This document shows positions 58,114-64,000 of a stretch of DNA of 64,000 nucleotides, piece after piece. Each line of letters starts with the position of its first letter. Within the stretch, counting starts at the first letter, position 1. Source of the stretch: Adiantum capillus-veneris (Eukaryota; Streptophyta; Polypodiopsida; Polypodiales; Pteridaceae). Both the position numbers and the translations under genes were made by a program. The notes under the pieces are model-generated. The model ran no database searches. It saw nothing but the letters and a program-made list of their open reading frames with translations, and was not told where the DNA came from. The stretch is taken from assembly GCA_014529385.2 (NCBI GenBank), contig CM043960.1, positions 38,293,281 through 38,357,280 on the forward strand, written 5' to 3'.

Positions 58114-58171
<58 letters not shown>

Positions 58172-58438
58172 CACAGTGCGGTGTACACATATATTCACCC
58201 TCCACAATGTTATATTTTTCTTGAGTACGCTTTCATTCATAACACCCATTCAAGGGTAGCACTAGTCGCTAGGTACCTCTGGATGCAGTCCGGCTCATGG
58301 CCTAAACTCCATGCTTGGTCAGGCGCTGAGAACTCCTCCCCTATGCAAATGCTTCTGCAACTCTAATGTATATTGAAAATTGTATAAAAGTGTAAATCGT
58401 ATATTTTGTGCATAGACCCCTGGGGAGGGCATCTCTCA
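54764..58438 (+). repeat. 3' LTR (3675 bases) of the 7.9-kb element
   Basis: Very similar to 50518-54209 along its whole length. A TATA box lies at 55515-55523. The long CT tract is now near the end (58118-58168), where the 5' LTR has about six units. Confidence 0.94.
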
Positions 58439-58443
58439 ACTTT
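58439..58443. repeat. Target-site duplication ACTTT (right)
   Basis: Partner of 50513-50517. Confidence 0.93.
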
Positions 58444-58820
58444 GCTAACTCTCCTAGATAACCACGAGTCAGTAAAGTATGTGATATCTATAGCAAAACA
58501 GCATGGAGGCAAGTGCCTTGCTGTACCCTTGAAGGAGATGGATCTGACTTTTGAGAAGGCAGGCATCACATGGTGAGGGTGGAAGACTTTTTGTATGCCT
58601 TGCGCAGTCTTCTCTCTCCGGCATGTAGCATTTTCTAAATTGGATTCCAGAGGTACAACAGTTTGGGTCGCACTTTGTGCTTGATGTGTCCTCCCACCTT
58701 TCGATTGGGCCTTTGGACCTTTTCAAATATCACCTAGAGTTCGTCTTCGGCTCTTTGCATCATATGCTTGGCTACCCTTCTGGGATGGGATTCCTACTGG
58801 TCAGGAAGAAGGCTTGCTCC
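58444..58820 (+). pseudogene. MoCo-sulfurase-like PLP enzyme gene, 3' part
   Basis: After LLDNHESVKYVISIAKQHGGKC the frame ends at TGA 58574-58576. The similarity resumes one frame on, from GGA 58581: GRLFVCLAQSSLSGM, TAG at 58626-58628, then HFLNWIPEVQQFGSHFVLDVSSHLSIGPLDLFKYHLEFVFGSLHHMLGYPSGMGFLLVRKKA. The GPLDL, LEFVFGS and GYPSGMGFLLVRK parts fit the PLP-binding region of the family. The residue aligned with the PLP-forming lysine (four residues from the Ser of FGS, before GYP) is His (CAT 58761-58763). A frameshift, a stop, a lost lysine and a transposon insertion make this a pseudogene. Gene name not assigned. Confidence 0.78.
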
Positions 58821-59960
58821 GTTCATAGAGTCTCACAGATTCCTTGCTTCTCCACTTGTACTCCCACAAAGATGGAACCGATCTGCACAATCTTGTGCAC
58901 ACCTCGAAAGCCAACAGCATGGACCTAAGGCGGAAAAGAAGAAGCACAAGCAGCACTAGCATGCGACCGATGTTTGTGCCCTCGCCATTGATGAGTTTGC
59001 TATGGTAAGCATCAGCTCCTTTACACAATTAGCCATGACCATCTGATGGCTCTTCGCATCATCTGACTGCCAACAGAGGCAATTGATGCAACATATGAAA
59101 GCCCTTCTCTTTAAGCTTTATTAATAACTTGCATCTTTTGTATTTGTCTTGATTCCTGTTTTGTGTCTGACAGAGAGGACATATATTCACAAAGTGGACA
59201 TTTGGGCTGCAGAAGCACGACTCCAGGTCGACAACCTTGCAAGGTACGTTATCTGTATTCAATTCCCTATGACTATATGTTTGCTTGGAGCAACACATAA
59301 TGCTACGGGGGCAGGGTGCGGCTTCTGTTTCTTATAATTTTTGGAGAGACCACAGTGCCAACTCTCCACCATACTTTTGTATGGCACTTCTGCATGACGT
59401 GCACTATATATTTAGCATTTTCACTTTGTGCCTAATTGAAAAACGAAATGTTTAATTATTCACATTGCTTTTATGTAGCTTGATTCCTCTGGCTTGCACA
59501 ATTGGACGACACCCGTACATAATTATCACGTCGGTAGTGCATTTTAATTTTAAGTTTATTGATGCTTTCTGTATTTTTTGAGTTTGTCAATGCTTCGTTA
59601 AGTTTAGTTTAGCCACATGTTTTTCTCACTAGTGCATGCTCAATTTCGATCATTGAATCTATATATCAAATAGGCACGCACTTCTTTTCTCACAGTTTGG
59701 CAATTCAAGTTATGTACTACAATACTCAATGCACTCTGCACATGTTTACTTTAATATTCCTAGGTGGTTGATGTGAATCTACGTATGCTCTTGTTTGGCA
59801 ATGTATTTTATATATTGCAGCCCAATGTTCTCCTTTGCATAACCTTTTTTTAGCACTAGGGCAACCCTTTGTCCTAGCGTTTTCCTTCTCGAATATGTTT
59901 TTCTAGTAGGTTGTGTGATTGACAGCCAAGACTCTTTGCTCCCTCCGACTGCGACAACAT

Positions 59961-59988
59961 GTACCTCTCTCTCTCTCTCTCTCTCTCT
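59961..59988. repeat. (CT)n microsatellite
   Basis: About 28 bases of CT between unrelated non-coding DNA. Confidence 0.9.
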
Positions 59989-60507
59989 CAGGTTCAATGA
60001 GAAATAAGAGAAAACTGACTACGCTTGATTTGGAGAATAAATACACATGCATTTCATTTAAAAATTCGTCAATGGCGTGAAATTGAACCATTTTATAGAC
60101 AACTATAGAGCAGATTGGTCATCATATATGCAATCCTTTTTTTTTAAATTTGTCAATGCACTTTCTACTTTGTTTACTTCATTGCTAGATGCTTGATCTC
60201 AATTTGTGTATGTCCTATTAGGTTCTATAGCAATGCCCACCAAGCAAGACTAGTTTTTATCGTTTCTGGAAATGTTTAATATTCCAAGAAGGGAAAGTTG
60301 AGGGCCTTTTAAGGTTACTAGGTTATTTTCGAGCACCGGCGAAGAAGGAAATTGCAAAGACGTTAAATGCGAACATCACCAAGCTCGCCTGACAACTAAG
60401 AAGGGCAACGCACATGCTTCTAGCCAGGTAAGCTCCCAAAGATGTTTGCATCGACGTGATTAACAGATCGAAAGAGGTTTGCGTCAGATGACATAATCGC
60501 ACACACG

Positions 60508-60577
<70 letters not shown>

Positions 60578-60578
60578 A
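60508..60578. repeat. Compound (CT)n(CA)n(GA)n microsatellite
   Basis: CT at 60508-60526, CA at 60526-60557 and GA at 60557-60578. The CT and GA arms are mutually complementary, so one strand can fold into a hairpin with the CA tract as loop. Confidence 0.93.
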
Positions 60579-62279
60579 GCCCTCTTTATGACCTAAATTC
60601 TGTCATGCTTTCTCAATACACGGTGAGGTCTTACCATGTACATGTCTGATGTCTTCAAAGATTTGTTGTTTTCATGAGTGTTGGGTGCTCAGATCGAAAT
60701 GTTCACTATGGCATGCAGTCTGTGTCTTTAAAAAATGTGCAGCTTGTAGCATATTAGGATAGTTTTGTGATCCAGTAAATATGGTCCCACCGTGAGGGTG
60801 GAGTCTTATCAAATTATTGATACTTAGTGTGGATGTAGAAAAAGAATCCAATGTACAGTTTATCCTCTGAATCCGATCCTAGAGGTGTGTGATGCAAGAA
60901 GCCAAGGAGGGAGTTACAAGACATGTGAATTCTCGAAATGCCATTCTAGAGGGACGTGTTGCAAGGGTCCAGATAGGGAATTATTAGTCGTGTGAATTGT
61001 ACAGACCCTTGAAATTTGTGCTTTACTCTCCACCCTTATGTATCCAAGGCTCCTTAATGCATTTTAAATAAAAAAACGTAGTTATTGCATTTAAGCATGG
61101 GGAGGATTTTTGCCCATCACTTTTGTGAGAAGCTTTATGTTCTTGCAATCTTGAATTAGAATATTATTGAAAAAATTTTTGGTGCCACTTTTGGAATTTT
61201 TAGGAGGTTTTATTGCTACAAAGAAACTGCCCTATGTTGCTTCAATACAATATTCGGATCACATTATATGGCAGCTTCCCACCTCTAAATCACCGGTTTT
61301 ACGAGTTGTTGCATCGGCTTTCGCTATGGCCATAGACTTTCCCCGTGTGCCATCCACTTCGACGTATCCCCCTCTCCCTTTGCTTGCTCCTCTACCTTTC
61401 CCTCCCGTCCTTCTGCACTTCTACCTGCTTTCCTTCCCCCTCTTGCTGCCACCTCCCCATCTCTGCCCCTACTTTGTGCTTTGCCACCTCCCTTCATTCC
61501 TCGCTTCTTCATGGACAACATTTCCTGCATGGCACTTTTGGCATGGTGAATAGTATGGACTCTTCTCATCTTATGATGGTTCGCCTCTATATTTTGTGCT
61601 GCATGTAGAAGGCCTGGTCTTTACTTGGCATACTTCAAAGCCCTATGCTCTCTTTTCCAATATCTTCGCGGGATTAGAGATGTGGATGTAGAACTATGTT
61701 ATGGAGTTTGTGTATATGCATACCTTGTGAGCCCTATAGTCTTAGTGGGGTTGTACTCCTCCATATCTTCCTAGCGAACGGTCTAGACAATATAATGTGG
61801 AGGGGCCAATATTGTGGCAACAAAAATGGGAAGGAGCACCTTTTTACTCTTGAACAAGGTTTGCAACATCGTCGTACCACCTATACCAGTCAGCTAACGT
61901 GGTGTAAGTGCTTTTGCAAGCGACATGCCATAATATTAGCCCGTGATAAGTTTAGGGTTGGGGCCGTCGTTATATTGGCACCCTTACTTTATGGGGGAAA
62001 TTTTACAAACAGGAGCACATAACAATATCGAATATACTCAATAAATAGAATTTATCACTTAATACTGAAGCCAAGCGATATAGAGAGAGAGAAAGAGAGT
62101 GAGAAGATCGACACAGTGGCTGGTTCCCCTGTAAAAGTATCTTTATTACTGGGGAGAAGTCTATACAAGCACTTGAACGGAACGTATTACCATGCTCGTG
62201 CTAGAATGAGTCTCGATTGTATTCAGAAGCCTCGTCCTCCTGATCTCAAGGCAAAAACCCCACTCCAAGGAACCACTGT

Positions 62280-62905
62280 TCATTTTTTGCTGCTCTCGAA
62301 CTCTAGCTTGTCTTCAGTTTGTTCTTGCTGTGCCTTTTTGTGGCACTTTGCGGAGATGTGCCCTTGTTCTCCGCAACCAAAACACTTCCCCTCTTCGATG
62401 AAATTGACTCTTTCGCGAAGAGTCAGTTGGGGTCGTGTATCCTTATCCTTCTTGTCTTGGGAACTCTTTATCTTTCTACTTTCATTGTTAGAGGTCTGTT
62501 GGGTTCTTTGAGTCGAGATCTCATCGGTGTGGTAAGTCAAATTTCCGTAATGTATCGTTTCGCATGACCTATTATTCTTGAATACTTTTGTTCTAGGCAG
62601 TAGTCTCGGATCTCTATAGAGAGTCCACAACAAATCCGCTCAATTTGTTCCTTAAAAGAGACCTTCTTAAATGAAGAGTTTGGTAGAAAAGAGTCCCAAA
62701 ACTTCTCGCAATAAGCGTTCAAAGAATCTCCCTTGGTCATTCGTAGATGGTTCCAAGCGGTTCGTGTCACAAGACGGGCACCACGTGCCAATAGAAAAGA
62801 ACAGACTGAACAAATTTTTAGCACTTCAATAACAACTGAACTGAAAGAGAGACGACACGCGAGCGCGGAGTGGCGGAATTCCACCTTAGAGAGTATTGGC
62901 TCCAA
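62280..62905 (-). pseudogene. Gypsy gag, C-terminal half
   Basis: The minus strand reads NHLRMTKGDSLNAYCEKFWDSFLPNSSFKKVSFKEQIERICCGLSIEIRDYCLEQK (about 62755-62590), matching the gag capsid domain of gypsy elements. In a shifted frame follows a charged region and the knuckle CFGCGEQGHISAKC (CX2CX4HX4C, near 62385-62345), ending FESSKK. The first residues from 62905 appear to come from adjacent LTR sequence, so the N-terminus is missing. No protease or RT follows to 62040. Confidence 0.82.
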
Positions 62906-63258
62906 ACCTTGGTGCCCCTTTCGATATTTCTTTATATTGCATCAACACAGTACATCAACACAGTACAAGCCGGAACTCCACGCTCTGCACTTTCTTCAGG
63001 AAGCATGCCAGAGAATGAGTCCTAACTTTATATTTAAAGGCCCTTGGCCTGAAAAGCAGTTACAGTGAAAAGCCTTCAAAACTCAAAAGCTTCTGGTCCA
63101 AAAGCAATGCCAAAAAGTTGCCAGCGCATTTCGCGGAATTCCGTACAACTGCCACGTCAGCAATCTTTGTGGCAAAAATCAGGGTTTGCAGGAATTTTAG
63201 GGTTTTTGGAAGAAATTAGGGTTTCTGCTATCGATAGCCACGTCATCACTTTATGGCA
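62770..63258 (-). repeat. Probable gypsy LTR, minus strand
   Basis: Starts after a polypurine tract at 63258 (TGCCATAAAGTG on the minus strand) and carries a TATA-like TTTAAATATAAAG (63022-63040 complement). The inner end near 62770 is uncertain. Pol C-terminus lies on one side and gag on the other. Confidence 0.5.
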
Positions 63259-63260
63259 TA

Positions 63261-63272
63261 CCCCCCTCTTGA
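63261..63272 (-). promoter_or_regulatory. Polypurine tract, minus strand
   Basis: On the minus strand TTCAAGAGGGGGG stands directly before the presumed LTR start. Confidence 0.65.
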
Positions 63273-63852
63273 AAGCATTGTAATCGACCGCGATTATGCC
63301 TGCAAAACCAACAAAAGCCATAAACTGTCTTAGCAGACACTGACTGTTAGTACCTACGTACTAGGAACATACATCTAGCACATGTACCAAATCGACAGTC
63401 ACATCACACAACATCACTAGACATCACAGGACATCACATGACATTCAACATTCATTCGGATCTTAACCATGATTTATCGGCAATGTAGCTAGCAATCACA
63501 TCTAGGTCCAATCGGGACCTCATCGATGTCCGATTGACTAACCCCTATTGCAACCATGTCTATTCGAGATCAATCATACCAAAATGCTGCAGTCATTTCG
63601 TCGATCAGTTCCTGCACTCAAAAGAAGTCAAGAACATATCAGTATCTTTATCAGGAATTCCATTTCATAAAGTCATCCAGCAAAATACTGTCAGCTCTTA
63701 GTATCCTTGAAGCTCAAAGAGACATCAATGACTTTAGTATCAAAATCAAGGCATCTGTTGACAAAGGAGCGGAGTAACTCCCCTCTTGTGCATCCCACTG
63801 CACCAGATCTTTGGTCGAGCTGAATTCTGGGTTCCGTTTGGAGTAGACTATG
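63273..63852 (-). other. 3' untranslated region of minus-strand chromovirus
   Basis: About 580 bases between the end of the chromodomain frame and the polypurine tract. A short run of ACATCAC repeats is at 63403-63440. No other feature recognised. Confidence 0.55.
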
Positions 63853-64000
63853 CTAAACCAAAGCATCGAGGTAAAGTTTCACAATCTGAGGAGTATCTGC
63901 TAGGTCCTCCTCCTCCATCCACTTCGCATCAAATGCAGGATAGTTCTTGAATGTAACCAAGAATGGCCTTCGGACTTTACCTTTCTTCGTATCCTTATGT
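63853..64000 (-). CDS. Chromovirus pol C-terminus (chromodomain), partial
   Basis: The minus strand reads HKDTKKGKVRRPFLVTFKNYPAFDAKWMEEEDLADTPQIVKLYLDALV and then TAG at 63855-63853. The VTFKNYP..DAKWM core matches the chromodomain of the chromovirus at 11020-11085 (IKFKNYPFEDARWM). The rest of pol lies outside the window. The visible part is unbroken. Confidence 0.8.
   Translation of the reverse strand, partial: HKDTKKGKVRRPFLVTFKNYPAFDAKWMEEEDLADTPQIVKLYLDALV

Larger units (their letters stand above)
50518..58438 (+). mobile_element. 7.9-kb retroelement: two 3.7-kb LTRs around 554 bases
   Basis: The 5' LTR 50518-54209 and 3' LTR 54764-58438 both read TGTAAGATCC...CTCTCA. A tRNA-iMet priming site lies at 54212 and a polypurine tract at 54751-54763. 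ACTTT is duplicated at 50513-50517 and 58439-58443. The internal 554 bases contain no gag, protease, RT or integrase. They align with the leader and the 3' end of the gag-only element at 28700-30391/39851, with the coding part deleted. The LTRs are far larger than the interior. It must be mobilised by another element. It sits in a reading frame of a decayed PLP-enzyme gene. Confidence 0.95.
58821..62100. other. No identifiable gene; microsatellites
   Basis: The sequence has host-like composition, but no recognised domain. A 70-base plus-strand stretch at 59172-59243 (RTYIHKVDIWAAEARLQVDNLA) is flanked by CTGACAG and GTACGT, which fit splice acceptor and donor, and may be a lone exon. 60340-60430 has a similar look with GTAAGC after it. 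Neither is assignable. The plus frame 61167-61553 is hydrophobic and Pro-rich and looks non-coding. Possible remnants of the gene upstream cannot be excluded. Confidence 0.4.

Noticed and set aside
58573-58578. GTGAGG as a splice donor after the first PLP-enzyme segment
   Set aside because: The next similar segment begins within 10 bases, which is far too short for an intron. A frameshift is the simpler reading.
1-64000. tRNA or rRNA genes
   Set aside because: tRNA-like matches are only the priming sites complementary to tRNA 3' ends. No cloverleaf or ribosomal sequence was recognised.

Overview
The window looks like nuclear DNA of a land plant with a large, repeat-packed genome. The evidence is plant-type Ty3/gypsy chromoviruses, a hAT element, a CACTA right end, tRNA-iMet and tRNA-Asp primer-binding sites, and long CT/GT microsatellites. 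A fern or other plant with a big genome is possible, but I cannot fix the species. No intact cellular gene was found. Almost everything is transposable elements, many nested.

Layout. 1-3381: old diverged tandem repeats, a TACTGG-rich minisatellite array and (GT)n/(AC)n tracts. 3382-19366: a gag-protease-only LTR retrotransposon (copy 1, plus strand, 5' LTR present, 3' LTR lost), split by a complete 8.8-kb chromovirus at 4266-13103 with GTGTT target-site duplications. 19367-20592: the right part of a CACTA-type transposon. 20593-26460: a decayed chromovirus on the minus strand whose integrase C-terminus and chromodomain are inverted to the plus strand. 26441-28465: poorly resolved element debris. 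28466-30391 and 39830-44463: a gag-only gypsy relative, interrupted by copy 2 of the gag-protease family (30392-39824, minus strand, ACCTC duplications) and, in its LTR, by a hAT transposon (40542-44179). 44476-47620: another long LTR fused to it. 47640-50285: unresolved. 50286-50517 plus 58444-58820: a decayed gene for a molybdenum-cofactor-sulfurase-like PLP enzyme, cut by a complete 7.9-kb element (50518-58438, ACTTT duplications) with LTRs of about 3.7 kb around only 554 bp of internal DNA. 58821-62100: no identifiable gene. 62280-64000: remains of minus-strand gypsy elements.

The main biological story is non-autonomous retrotransposition. One family keeps gag and protease but has no reverse transcriptase or integrase in either copy. 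Another lineage is seen as a gag-only form and as a form reduced to two giant LTRs plus priming sites. Both must borrow enzymes from full elements; the chromovirus here shows what such a donor type encodes, although its own pol is broken. The LTR pairs of the three complete elements are similar enough to suggest fairly recent insertions, while the hAT, CACTA and minus-strand gypsy remains are old.
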